Below are positions 38,601-49,727 of a stretch of 64,000 nt of DNA, piece by piece. The notes below the pieces were generated by a model, which saw only the letters and a program-made list of their open reading frames with translations, was not told where the DNA came from and searched no databases. The translations under genes were made by a program, and so were the position numbers. The DNA is from Apteryx mantelli (taxonomy: Eukaryota; Chordata; Aves; Apterygiformes; Apterygidae): positions 61,331,684 through 61,395,683 of the forward strand of contig NC_089982.1 in assembly GCF_036417845.1 (NCBI RefSeq), in the 5' to 3' direction. Position 1 is the stretch's first letter, and every line of letters starts with the position of its first letter.

Positions 38601-41600
38601 AGAGCAATTCTGACTTCTGTCAACTTATTCTGGATTTACACTAATATCATGAAGATGACTATCAGTGATCTCTTAACTGTCTCTTTTAAAAGATTCTTGA
38701 CAGGAAGGAAATGGCAGGAATGGGGATTCCCCACAGGAAAGGGATACAGACCTCCAGCAATGCTCGTCTAACTGAAAAGAATGCAATATTTAACCATTTA
38801 TATTGGGGATCAATTTGATCTTGAAGGGACAAGCTCTGACTTCATCCCCAAGAGCAAGGAACAGAGCTTCTTGTAACAGAGAAGCATAACAGCTTGACAC
38901 TCTCTCTGAGATTCTGCCACAGTGACACTTCATGTTTTCTATTCGTGTAACAGTGTCTGACCAAAATACAAAGATTACACTGCCATTTGGGGTAAAAACT
39001 TGGGTTGTGCTCACCTCTCAGGTTGCTAAGACATTGGCTCAAAAACAGGGGCCAAGCATGTTTGGCCTAGTAGCTACAGTGTGCGAAGAAAACAGACAAG
39101 CCAGCAACGAGAACAGACTGAGGCCTATTTAGTTACATTTCTTACATCTCTCATTCCTTCATCTCATGCTCCATACAGTGGGCTGTGTACCTGTCACAGA
39201 AATGTTAGCAGGCAGCATTGTAAGCAGAGAGCGCAGCTTTTTGGATTGCACTGGCAGTCACCCTGCAGGCCCCCCTAGCTTTAGACTATATTGCCAGGAT
39301 GCAGATTGCCAAACAGTAGGTCTGTTTGGGACTTTGCTTACACTCACAGCTTTTTACCACTTTATGCATCAGCATGTTGACCCAACAAAGCACTTCCAAG
39401 CATGAACACAGCTACATGGCACAGTTGACTGAGCTAAAAAGTTTACCCCTGAGCAAGTTATGGTAGTAAAACTGCAGTTTTACTCATAAAATCTGCATCT
39501 ACACTCATTCTGGCACAAGGTCATTTAGATCTTGGGGACAAAGCACTACTACCTGAGCTGAAAACAGTATCTCTTATCTTAAGCATGTCTGAACACAGTG
39601 GTTCCCGGCCAGAGTTAAAAGTTGTATTCATACCTTCGGTTTATTTCTACAAAATTCTGAGCAACTGTCTAATGTCAAGGTATCAGTTTGTTCTTTTCAA
39701 CCTGCACCAAAGGCACTGAAATGAATTCTTAGTACTCTCAAGAAAGAGAGAGAGAGAAAAAAAAATCAAGTGTTAATATAGGGTGCCAGCACTAGTGAAT
39801 GTCTATTTCCATTTTCTTTAATTAGGCTGAAAAATATTATTTTGCTCTTCAAGATAGGTAAAAGATTTGTTATCTGGAAGTGTTTGCCTACAACACTGAT
39901 ACTTATATTACAGGCTTAATAAGTGCTATTTTTGAAGCTCTTTATGGAAGGTGATATGAAGTAAAGGCCAAAAAATTTGCGCTCTAACATTAAAATGCTA
40001 CTATAATCACATATTCTACCTGGTTTGATTGTGTATTTGGAAAACATCTGCTGCTTGTCTTCCAACAACTGGCAGGGGGCTGTGAAGTATCAGGACAATT
40101 GTTCAGATGCCTTTTGCCTGATGAAAAGGCATGGAGGAAGTTTTATTCTGAAGCAGAATAGAACCAGGATGCTGGGGAAAGGCAAGATGAATTAGTGTAC
40201 AGTCTGTAGCTAGCAGACCTGTGAGAGTACAGACTATCATACAATCACCATGTGGTTATAACTTTTTGTAAATGTATGTGATTGCAAAGGCCAGCTCCTC
40301 AAAACAGTATAAAGAGCTAGCACAAGAACATCAAGAAAGCCAGGAACAATTTTAGCAACAAATAGCCAGCTTTATCCCCATTCTCTAGCAAACACAATCA
40401 AATTACATTGGCATTTCAGAGAGCCACTACTAATACAACGGTATTAATGATCAACACATGTTCAGGTCTGGACTCTAGGAATGATCTGGTCTGTTCTTGG
40501 TGAGAAGCTATACATAAGGAAAATAGCATGGGATTTGTGGTGCATGTTGTTCTCTAGTCCTATACCTTCTGCCAGGACTGCTTCAAGGCAACCCCAAACA
40601 TAAGCAGTGAATAAGATGCTGGTATGCTAAATTCAGAGAACAAGTAGCAGCACATTATGACATCTCACTGGAAAAGACGACTCTGTAGCCAATGAGTCAA
40701 TAGCAACTGGTGTATTCAGCACTATACTAATGCTTCTAGCCAAACTTGAATCACAATAACAAAACACTTAAAACAGAGCCCTCTGCTATCTTGATAGGAA
40801 AAGCAAAGTTTTTCAATAGTTACCTTAAAAGAAATACTTGTAATGTCTGTTTACAGCTTCCAAGTGTGCAGAATTAGCAGTTAAAAAACTTTTGAGGAGG
40901 TATGGTTGTCCCTACTGACAGTATGAAATGAACCATCCTTCAAGAGAGAGCCAGAGCAGGGTAAACAAGGTAAAGTGCTGGTATGATGTGCCCAATCCAG
41001 TGATATAGAGCTACTGCAGAATGTCTGGTGTCCTCCCTGTTATGGGGTGGAATAATCAAATCTCTCCAGTATATGAACAACCATCACAACTGCTAGATAT
41101 ACATATATTAGTCGAAAGAAGGAAGAAGCCATGGTGATGCAGGACTGGGGGAGGAGAAAAAATTCTGTGCACCCAAAGGGCACTTTGCAGATGTTTTAGG
41201 CAACAAATCAATGAATCCCCTCAATCTTCCTTAAGGTTCTCTTTTGCTAGCTACTTCCCATTCAAGTCCTAGTTTCAGACAAGAGATAAAAATATGGGAA
41301 ATGCAATTGCTTGAATTTGGAAATTGTCTCAAAAAGTCTCTTCACCACCTTCTAGAATACAAAATTCTCTATAAAACCCTGAAAGGAAGAGCCTAAGAAG
41401 TTCATTTATCCTTACCTTTCTGAACTTGGGTCTTCACCATTCAGAGGCCACTGAATGCCGCAGTCACACTAGCAGGGAGCATTTTCATTTCACAAACAAG
41501 AGAAGTTACTCAGGGCCATGAGATGAAACCTGACAAGTGCAACTGATTTCCGTACCTACTCAGCTTTCAGTAGATATGGAAAAAAAGTCATTTCCTGCAA

Positions 41601-44600
41601 ATTTCCTCTGCTTCAGGAACACAAGCTAACTGAGAATTTCAGCAATGACATACACTTAATATTTGATTAATTAGTACTATACTGCTTAATGGATAATGTT
41701 ATTCCTGGTCATTCTAAGGAATACACTTGATACAGTCATCAGAAGTAGAACAGAACTGAATCCATATTAACCAGGAGTACAAAGGAAGACTTTTTTTGAA
41801 ATAAAACAACCAATTGCTTCCCCTTTATTCTCTGAAGGGCCTAATTATTTAAATTCAACAATTAGAAATGCTAGAAATTGTAGAAGTTCAGAATTCAGAA
41901 CTCAGTGAAGTTTATTTTATAGCTCTGTCCTCATCTCCTCCCCAGCTAATTACTAGACTTTGTTTCTGCTTTGAGGGTACAAGATCAATATCTCTGACTA
42001 CAGCGATAGAACACAGATAGAAACAAAAAAGTTAATTTGCTCTTCTGTTTCATGTATCACACTGGAAAAACGTAGTGAAAATACAGATCTACAATAAGAC
42101 AGACATCCATTTTCCAGTAGCGTCAAGTAGTCACTGTGGAATTTGCCTGCAAAATACAAAGCAACCCAGAAGATGCACTTACTTCTAAGCTTCAAAACAA
42201 AATGCACTTTTATTAAAGGCACTGACATTAACACTGCCGTTCCTGTCTTACCAGAACATCCATTTAGACTAAAAATATCTGCAAGGCCGCCTTGTCTCCC
42301 CGTCTGGGATGCCCAATCTATTGTTGAAATCATTTAAATGGGAGAGTCCAGGCCTTGGCAAGTAGGGATGCCAAAGCTTGTCCAATAATCTGTTCTTGTA
42401 CTGTTTATATCATTGATACCTCCCAGCTTTGTAATTCTGGTGCAGCTACTTTTTATCTACCTGGAGAAAGTATTTTTATCCTCTTAACAGACTGTGAGGT
42501 TTTCCTGTTAAAATACCTTGATAACTTTCTGACTTTGTCTTGAAGACATTTTATCAAAAAAGCCTAAAACCTTACAGGCTTTTTCCCCTTTCAACTGAAA
42601 CATGCCTTTTAGATCAGGCTACGCTCTTCCACTGGAACTAAGTTTTCTACAGAACAGAAAGCACACAGGCTCCAGATTTTTCTGTCTGTGGCCATGCCAA
42701 TGACAAAACAAGCTGGGAAATAGAGAAACTTTTGTACTTGGTTCCTCCCACGCCAAGTTCCGCACCTTCAAACATACATTCATTAGGAGGCAGTAACAAC
42801 TCATTTCCAACTATGCTCTTTCCCTCCATGCCGAAAGAGATGCAGATGAACTTGACTACCAGTTTAGTTCCCCATTGAACTCCACTATTCAAGTCAGTTC
42901 TGCTTTAGAGCCTTATGATCAACAAGAAGTCATATGCCAAATTAGTTTTTCTATAGGCAGTAAGTCAATTTGACTAGAGACAATCCTTTGGCAAATCTTT
43001 CTCTCTAGAGAGAATAAGACAGTTTCACTTACAGTCCACAGTAGCCTTTGTATTCTGGAAGCTGACTGCTCAGCTGTAGTTCTCTTGAGTTACTTCCTTA
43101 GTAGAAAGGCATTACTGGAATATTTTACAGAACCCTCTGGGGAAAGACAGATTCTACTGAAAAAGTAGTTGTTTGGGGGCACCAAGAACCCACTGGCGGC
43201 ACTAGTGACACTGGTTGTGCCTTTGCTCAAAAAGAGTTCTGACACGTGAGCAGCCACCATTAAGATTTACATCCTTCCATGTCATCCTCTCCCATATAAC
43301 TGCAAAAACATCAACCAGAAGAACTACCATTCATACTAAAAGCCCTTGTCAGACTCTGCAGGAAAAACACTGGTTTAACAGCCAATGACTAATTGAGGCA
43401 CCAAAAACAAATACACTTGCATGTCAGCCTTGACCATCTAAGATCTTTCTCCTCCCCAAGCTACAGGGCAGCCAGCTCAGCCTGTCAATCTGCCCAAAGA
43501 CACGAGACCATTAATCCCTCAGAGGGGTTGGAGACACCTCTTAGTGCAAGGCTATCATAGGAAGTCCTGCAGTAGGACAGTTTTCAGGAGTTGTCCATCT
43601 CAATCCCATTCCCTTTCCTTCTGCTCTAGGAAGGCTCTCCATTGATGGAGCTCCATCAGATGCCATCACTTCCTCACCTATTTTATAACCTCAACAGACA
43701 AATAAAAGTCTCAGTTGCAGGTGTTTCCTTGCTACCTGCCATGGGGCCTCAGCTAATATTTTAAATATAGGAATACTCCAGTGGTTTTCCATAGGCTGAC
43801 TACATGATATGATACTACCTCTAGGATTATTCCTACCATCCCACCACGAAGGAGCCAAGGCAGCTTATGCGACTCAGTGACCTGAACTACTTAGTCCTTG
43901 GTGCTTTTCAACCATCCCAGAATTTCCCTCTCAAGTCTACCCATAGAAATGTCAGACCTGCCATACTGCTCACAGCAAGATGATAGACAGTAAACCTGCC
44001 TCGCATGCCTAGGCACAGCACAACCCAGGAAGTAGATACATCATGTACACAGGTGACAGCAAAAATAAATCAAGGTTTGCACAGAGCACATAAAACACTT
44101 GCAGAAGGAACAATTAAGAGTCTACTCAACCTAACCAATGGCAGCAACAGCCAGTAGGGACCCCAGGCTAAATTCCTGGGGGGTTGCCACATTCACATCA
44201 CCTCAGCTCTGCTTACAGTTAGATTTTATGTACCCAGACAGAAGTTACTGAACAAACAAGCACTTCTAATGAACAAAGCCAGACAGTGAAACACAAATAG
44301 CTTTTAGTTGAACTGCAACTAAAACAAAGATCTCAAGAGAACCTTAGATATGGTAGTGACCACTTAAGTCTTGCCACACTGTAGTAAGTCCTACGGTGAA
44401 CAAAAACACTACTTTTGCCACATAACAAAGAGCAGTTGGTTGGTGGTGGCCTAAATGGACAGTGTTAATTTCTAGTAACCAGAAATCTCACAGAAATCCC
44501 ATATAATTACCTACCTGGAGGTCAAGCCAGCCTTATCAACCTTCAGCTAGCACCCAAAGATTTGTTAGAAAACGGCACAGGACAGAGCAAGATTCAAATG

Positions 44601-45673
44601 CTAGCCAGTTTAGCAATACTCATGGTCCACGTTTAGAGCAGTGATAGTAACAAGGATTATCAATAAACTTGCTCATTATAGTTCTCAGACAGGGTAAGCA
44701 AACTGTCAGACCCCCACCAATTCTCTCCCAACCTAGCCATATGCCAAAAAGCACATTCAGACGCATGCTATCAAACAGAATATAATTCAAATTACCAAGT
44801 TAGAAGTACTCAAGTCACTGTACTTTAGGGTTGAGAACTGCTCAAGTTTAAGAGTATCTTAAAATTCAGGTCATAGAAGAGCAGGTTGAATTGAGGACAG
44901 GAAGTAAAACATCTTAAGGAAATCACTAACTGTTGAGTGAACTGTTGCTATTTTAATTATTTAAAGTTCTGATTAGACTAATTATGCTCAGAGGGGATTG
45001 TAGCTAGAAGATTAAGTGATACATTTTCAGAGCCAGATTTTGCCTGATGGAAAAGCTGCTGTCCCCCATCTAAACAGTTCAAGCCATTCCTTTATATCTT
45101 ATGAATATCAATGTTTTATAAAACCTCAACTTTTAGTATCTCAGTTACTAGGCTAATAATGCAACTTATATTTCCCTTTTGACCTCAGTGGCATCTTTTG
45201 GCACAGCTGTACATTTTAGCACTAGCATATACTGTAAGAAAGCAGGTAGTTAACATGTAACCTTAAAGTGCATGGGTTTTCCTTCAAAACTCAGTATGTT
45301 GGTCACTTATTGCTCTTAAAGCCAAGTCTACAAGTTCTTCTGGGTGAAGAGTAACAGTATTACTAGTAGGCAGAGACTGCTTATAAAAAGGAAGCTTTTA
45401 TTAATTTGAACTATTCAAGATAAGAGTGCTTTCACACTTCTCTGTCAAGACAGACAGATGAAATCCAGAGCACCTTTGACACTCTCCCCATCCTCAACAC
45501 TATAGACAGTACCAGCAGCAACATGAATTAACATCAGAAATCATCTCATTCTGAAATAAAACATTCATTACAAATGTTCATACTAAATTACTGCCAAAGA
45601 CTATAAACTAAAAATTCTGCACTACAGAAAGAAAATAATTCATTAGCTTCAATTTTCCAATTGGTCTCCATGG
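32685..45673. other. intergenic DNA upstream of CHRNA9
   Basis: About 13 kb of AT-rich sequence containing the CHRNA9 promoter somewhere at its left edge. I found no exon chain, transposon end, CpG island or RNA gene. A short T run (about 34919-34931) and a (GA)n/A run (about 39745-39765) are the only simple repeats noticed. Open frames are short and unrelated to known proteins. Confidence 0.65.
45397..45402 (-). terminator. candidate polyadenylation signal for the minus-strand recombinase-like locus
   Basis: TTTATT on the plus strand, AATAAA on the minus strand, about 270 bases beyond the end of the recombinase-like frame at 45674. Support is positional only. Confidence 0.25.
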
Positions 45674-47405
45674 TTATGATCTCTCTGAGATCACACATGG
45701 CCACCTTGCCAGGCAAGTAACGTCTTCCTCAGAATACCCACAGCGCACAGCAGTGACAACAGCCCCCAGCCAGAAGGAATGCACACCATACTGCTCTGGG
45801 TGAAGGCCAAGCAACCTAAGGGCCCACCAGAGAACAGTCATGAACTCCCTCTTTGTTACAGACAGATTGTTTGAGTGCATAAAGAGTGGCCCTTCCAGTT
45901 GTGAACAAACTACCACATAGCTCTGGAGAGCCAGAACAGGGCACACCCATGGCTCTCCAGACAGCCCAAGGCTGATGATGTCTCTCCTGACTCACAGATG
46001 AGTTGTGCAGACAAAGCATTGCTATCCTTTCTGTCAGCTGGAGGTCACTCAAAAACAGCAGTTCTGGTCACAAAACATTTTGGTGCTTTGCCACCATCTC
46101 TTCTATTCGAAGCGCCCCGAAGAAAGCTACAGTAAATAAGGCAAGAAACAGTAAGCATTCATAATGGGATATGCATACAGACTCCAGAGCTCCTAAAAGG
46201 GATCGCAACACCTCAGTTGTTATAAGAGAGTATTTATCCCTCAGGATGCCTGCTCAACGTTTCAAGCCTAACACCATGCAACGAGTTAATGGATCTTCCA
46301 GAGGATCAGGGTGACCAGTCAGCCTGGATACATAAGACAGAGCAGCCACATACGTCAGTGTCTTTGAAGATGAGTAAAGAGATTCCACAGCCAAAACCCC
46401 TCTAATGTGATCATCTGGAATTGGCCAGGCTGCAGGCATTCCCATGCTTTTCCTAAAGTCAAGGAACTTCTTCAGTCCTTCCAGGTAGGCTTACCAAAGT
46501 CTACCATTCCCTGAGCACTCTAACAACAACAAAGTTTTCAGAGGCCAAGGTCCCAAGGAGTGCTTCTGAGCCTGCCTAAGCTCCCCTCCTACAAGGAAGG
46601 ATCTTCATTAGCACAAGCTGGCAATAGGTACAAGCATGCCACTGAAACAACAATAAATAGAGACAGACCTTCAATTTGATACACCCCTAAACAATGCTCA
46701 GCTGTGAGTTTACCTGCCTGAAGGCATTCAATTCACATTCAGTTACACGTATCAGAGTGGCTTAAGAGCAGAGATATTTTGCAAATTCACAAGACCACAC
46801 ATAGAAAAACAGCAAAAGGAAAATTTAAAACCAAGTTCTCATGCTATAGCTCACAGAATATATAACTGAAAAGGGGGGGGGGCACAGCATGCTCCTACCA
46901 GGAGGCAGAACCTTTCCCAAGCCAGGAAGTGGAACTCACTCAAGACCTCCCAAAGCCCCGGCCTCTTCCCAGTTTCTCCCTCAAGAGGAAACCCGAGCAA
47001 AACCAAGGAAACAGGCCCAGCAGGAGCCACAGCAGCCAGCAAAGAGCAAGAGCTGCCTACCGACCACAGTCACCTCCCCGCCGGTCACAGACCCCACGGC
47101 CGCAGGCACCGCGGCCCGCGCTCAGGGCTCGCGGCCCAGCACGGCCCGCACTTACCGGCCGCCGCCTCGTCGCGCTCTCCGCGCCGCAGGGAGCCGCCGG
47201 GGCGCGCCGCCTCCGCCTCGGTCCCGCTGGCGCCGTCCGCCGCTCTCCACGCGGCTGCTCGGCGGCGGGGCGAGGGGACGGCTGCCTGCCCAGCGAGGCC
47301 CCGCTCCAGCCACTCCATGCCCGGCTCCAGGGCCAGTAGCGCCAGCATCTCCCAGAAGGGCGCGGCGGTAGCGGGCCAGGTCGGAGCGCGGGCGCTGCAG
47401 GACAT
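45674..47405 (-). pseudogene. tyrosine-recombinase-derived pseudogene, minus-strand copy of an inverted pair
   Basis: Two exons: 47405-47156 (GC-rich, open frame from an ATG at 47405 beginning MSCSARAPTW, then PFWEMLALLALEPGMEWLE) and 46588-45674, joined by a 567-base intron with donor GGCCGGTAAGTG and acceptor TTGTAGG, phase 1. Exon 2 encodes a tyrosine recombinase of the integrase fold. Its N-terminal helical part runs through PAAWPIP, TYVAALSYVSRLTGHPDPLEDP and EVLRSLLGALESVC. The catalytic part has FFGALRIEEM (box I with Arg kept), LSDLQLTE, CPVLALQSY, GPLFMHSNNLSVTKREF and YGVHSFWLGAVVTAVRCGYS...LARW. The second catalytic Arg (HSFR) is Trp, and nothing resembling the YIR/YVR tyrosine follows ARW. 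Lesions: TAA at 46493-46491, TGA at 46256-46254, TGA at 46070-46068, and a 1-base loss at about 45955-45975. It is the mirror paralogue of the locus at 47933-49455. The family is best known from DIRS/Ngaro-type retroelements and related vertebrate xerD-like genes. It cannot encode a full protein now. Confidence 0.85.
46589..47155 (-). other. intron of the minus-strand recombinase-like locus
   Basis: GT/AG intron between the CpG-rich exon and the recombinase exon, with a G10 run at 46873-46882. It lies at the same place and phase as the 446-base intron of the plus-strand copy. Confidence 0.7.
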
Positions 47406-47470
47406 CGCGGGCAACAACACAGCCAGATCCGCTCTGCGCGGCTTCAAAACTAGGCGCAGGCCGCCGGACA

Positions 47471-47484
47471 GGCCCTTTTATAGC
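47471..47484 (-). promoter_or_regulatory. TATA box of the minus-strand locus
   Basis: On the minus strand this reads GCTATAAAAGGGCC, a consensus TATA box. It lies about 79 bases upstream of the ATG at 47405. The ATG at 47447 is too close to the expected start site to be used. Confidence 0.75.
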
Positions 47485-47520
47485 CGCCGCGCGTGGCCGC
47501 TCGCACCTCTCTCTCCTCCG

Positions 47521-47553
47521 ATTGGCTGATCGGGTTCGGAGCGCTGCCATTGG
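47521..47553 (-). promoter_or_regulatory. two CCAAT (NF-Y) boxes of the minus-strand promoter
   Basis: ATTGG at 47521-47525 and 47549-47553 on the plus strand, so CCAAT in the sense of the minus-strand gene. They lie about 37 and 65 bases upstream of its TATA box. GATTGGCTGAT is a full-length NF-Y match. Confidence 0.65.
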
Positions 47554-47790
47554 CTGCGCGCCTGCTCCGCTACGCGGGCGAGCCCCCGCGGGGCCGGGCC
47601 CCGCCCCCTCCCGGGCCGCGGCGGGAGGGGAGCGGCCGCGGGCGTGAAGCGGCCGTTAGCGAGGGGCGGCGCCGCCGCGCAGAGCAGCATCGGGCCGTGC
47701 CCGCTGTGTTAGGGGCAGGTGGAGCTTCTCGGCAGGCGTTTTGTAGTTACCCATGCTAGGGTGCCGGCAGCCCATGCGTAGCGCTCGCTG

Positions 47791-47836
47791 ATTGGATAAG
47801 GGAACAGCCAAGGCGAACGCGGAGCGTGATGATTGG
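47791..47836 (+). promoter_or_regulatory. two inverted CCAAT (ATTGG) boxes of the plus-strand promoter
   Basis: ATTGG at 47791-47795 and 47832-47836, about 69 and 28 bases upstream of the plus-strand TATA box. All four ATTGG motifs in the island point the same way along the DNA. Confidence 0.6.
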
Positions 47837-47858
47837 CTACTAGTAAGGGACTCGGCCG

Positions 47859-47870
47859 CTATAAAAGGCC
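47859..47870 (+). promoter_or_regulatory. TATA box of the plus-strand locus
   Basis: GCTATAAAAGGCC, nearly identical to the TATA context of the minus-strand copy. It lies 74-85 bases upstream of the candidate ATGs at 47933 and 47945. Confidence 0.75.
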
Positions 47871-47932
47871 AGCGCGGGGAAGGCTTGGCTGTTTTGTCCC
47901 TTCGCGCTTCTGATGCTGAAGGATCTGCTAGC

Positions 47933-49455
47933 ATGTTGTCGGCAATGCCGCGCTGTCGGAGCGGCGCCGCTCGGGCAGAACGGCCTGCCGCTCCTTCGCC
48001 CTTCTGGGCGCTGCTGCGGCGGGAGCGCGGCATGAAGTGGCTGGACCTGGCCGGGCAGGCCGGAGCGTGGGGTCCTAGGGGAGTGGAGGCCCGAGGTGGT
48101 GAAGGAGATGGTGAGTACGGCCCTGGGGGAGCAGGCAGAGGGCCGGCGTGCGCGTATGCGGGCCCTTCCGCGGGGCCCGGCCCTGTGCCACATGCTGTCT
48201 GGAACCTGTGTACAGTGCTGAAGCTATTGCTGCTGTTACTGTTTTGTTGTTCCCTACTCCTTGTGCATTTTGGTGGGAGTTGGCGGTTGTGGAAACTTAG
48301 CTCTAGTGTGCTGAGATCGTCTCCAGGTTGAGATGGGGCTTTAAAGGAGAAATCACATTTTGTTTTGATGTTTTTGAAGAGTTTAATTTTCATATGGTGC
48401 TGTGGTTTTCAAAAAACTGTGCAGATGAGACTTATAATGCAAAAGCGTTTTTTCAGAGAGGTTAAAGCAAGGACTGAAGTGTTGGGAGGAAGCTTTTCTC
48501 TGCTTATTGTCTGTGAGACTGTCTTGATAGCTGCTGCTAATGCTGAATTTTTTCAGTAGGTGAGCTGAGCTGGGTTGCTGAGAAGCGTCCTTTGGGCCCT
48601 TGGCCCCTGAAGACACTGTCACTGCTGGAGGACTCAGGGGATAGCCACCTTTGGCAGGTCCACCATGAGGGCCTGAAGAATTTCCCAGTTTATAGAGAAG
48701 ACATGGCTCTGCCTGCAGTCTGGCCAATTCCAGTGTGTCAAGTGAGAGAGTTCTTGGTGGCTATGGAGTCCCAGGATCTGCGTTCTACAAAAATAACAAT
48801 GTATGTGGAAGCATTGTCCTTCATCTCCAAAATAGTAGATCATTCTGATCCTCTTCAAGATCCTGTTATCTGTCACATGATAAGAAGGTTTAAATGTAGG
48901 ATTGGGTCTTCAAAGGTTAAATACTCTCCTGTAACCGTTGAAGTACTAAGATCTCTCCTGGGGGCTCTGGAATCTGTGTGTAGCTCTCCCTATGAATGTG
49001 TACTGTTCCATGCCCTGTTTACTGTAGCTTTTTTGGGGCACTTTGCATAGAAGAGATGGTAGCAAATCACCAAAATGTAGCACAGCCAAAGCTCCTGTAT
49101 TTGAGTGATCTCCAGCTGACTGAAGGGAGTGCAAACCTTTGTTTGCATGCATTTCATGTGGGCCAGGAGAGATTTTTCATCAGACTGGGATTGTCTAGAG
49201 AGATGTGGGTATGTCCTGTTGAAGCTCTCCGGATCTACATGGCAGTGCGACCACAAGGAGAGGGGCCTCTCTTTGTGCATTCAGATAGTGTGCCTGTGAC
49301 AAAGAGGGAGTTCCTAGCAGTCTTGCTGTACTCTTGGGCTTGTTGGACTTCCTCCAAAACAGTATGGTGTGCATTCCTTTTGGTTGGGGACTGTTGTAAC
49401 AGCAATAACTCATGGGTATTCTGATGAAGCCATTACCCAAATAGCAAGGTGGTGA
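47933..49455 (+). pseudogene. tyrosine-recombinase-derived pseudogene, plus-strand copy of an inverted pair
   Basis: Exon 1 (47933-48110) starts MLSAMPRCRSG and continues PFWALLRRERGMKWLDLAGQ, paralogous to the minus-strand exon 1. The donor ATGGTGAGT (48111) and acceptor TTTTTTCAG (48548-48556) define a 446-base phase-1 intron, and exon 2 continues in frame. Exon 2 (48557-49455) encodes the same domain: LGPWPLKTL, ALPAVWPIP, MYVEALSFISKIVDHSDP, EVLRSLLGALESVC, ALCIEEM (box I with Arg changed to Cys), YLSDLQLTEG, CPVEALRIYMAVRPQGEGP, LFVHSDSVPVTKREF and YGVHSFWLGTVVTAIT, ending IARW then TGA. Relative to the other copy there is a 1-base loss in the T run at 49029-49034 and a net 2-base loss at about 49330-49345. 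Box II is HSFW here too, and the terminal Tyr is absent. It is non-coding as a full protein, though exon 1 plus the start of exon 2 remain open to 49050. Function of the ancestor is not known. Confidence 0.85.
48111..48556 (+). other. intron of the plus-strand recombinase-like locus
   Basis: Begins GTGAGTACGG at the edge of the CpG island and ends in a T-rich acceptor. Insertion point and phase match the minus-strand copy. Confidence 0.7.
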
Positions 49456-49542
49456 TGAAAATCCTGAAGAGGGGATAGTTCCAGCTACCTTAGGCTTCCA
49501 TAGTTAAGGGATATCTTCTGCAACGCAGAAATGATTCTACAG

Positions 49543-49548
49543 AATAAA
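49543..49548 (+). terminator. candidate polyadenylation signal of the plus-strand recombinase-like locus
   Basis: AATAAA followed closely by GTTTGTGCTCTG, a reasonable GU-rich downstream element, 88 bases after the recombinase-like frame ends. A second AATAAA lies at 49728-49733. Confidence 0.45.
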
Positions 49549-49727
49549 GTTTGTGCTCTGTAAAGTTGCAGAGAAAGGAAACAATTAGTAGAAGGTTACT
49601 CCCTTCTGACAGGTGTTTCAACTGTTTTGAGAATGGGGTGCCTTGGTTTTAAATTCTTGTGACTTGTGGGTCAGTTTATATGATACTCAGTATGTTCTGT
49701 CAGTATTTGCCATCTCTGAATTTTAGC

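Larger units (their letters stand above)
47050..48180. promoter_or_regulatory. CpG island shared by two divergent recombinase-like loci
   Basis: The sequence turns abruptly from AT-rich to very GC-rich and CpG-dense, including GGGCCGGGCCCCGCCCCC-type Sp1 sites near 47592-47612, and reverts after about 48180. It covers both first exons and the roughly 375 bases between the two TATA boxes. This is the only strong CpG island in the window, and dense CpG implies that it is unmethylated in the germ line. Confidence 0.85.

Noticed and set aside
39595..39625. CAGTGGTTCCC, reminiscent of the terminal repeat of hAT/Charlie transposons
   Set aside because: Only about 11 bases match and no partner terminus or 8-base target duplication was found.
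46889..47760. Many open frames of 70-160 codons in the CpG island, on both strands
   Set aside because: Stop codons are rare in CpG-dense sequence. Only the frames that align between the two arms and join to the recombinase exons in phase are kept as exon 1.
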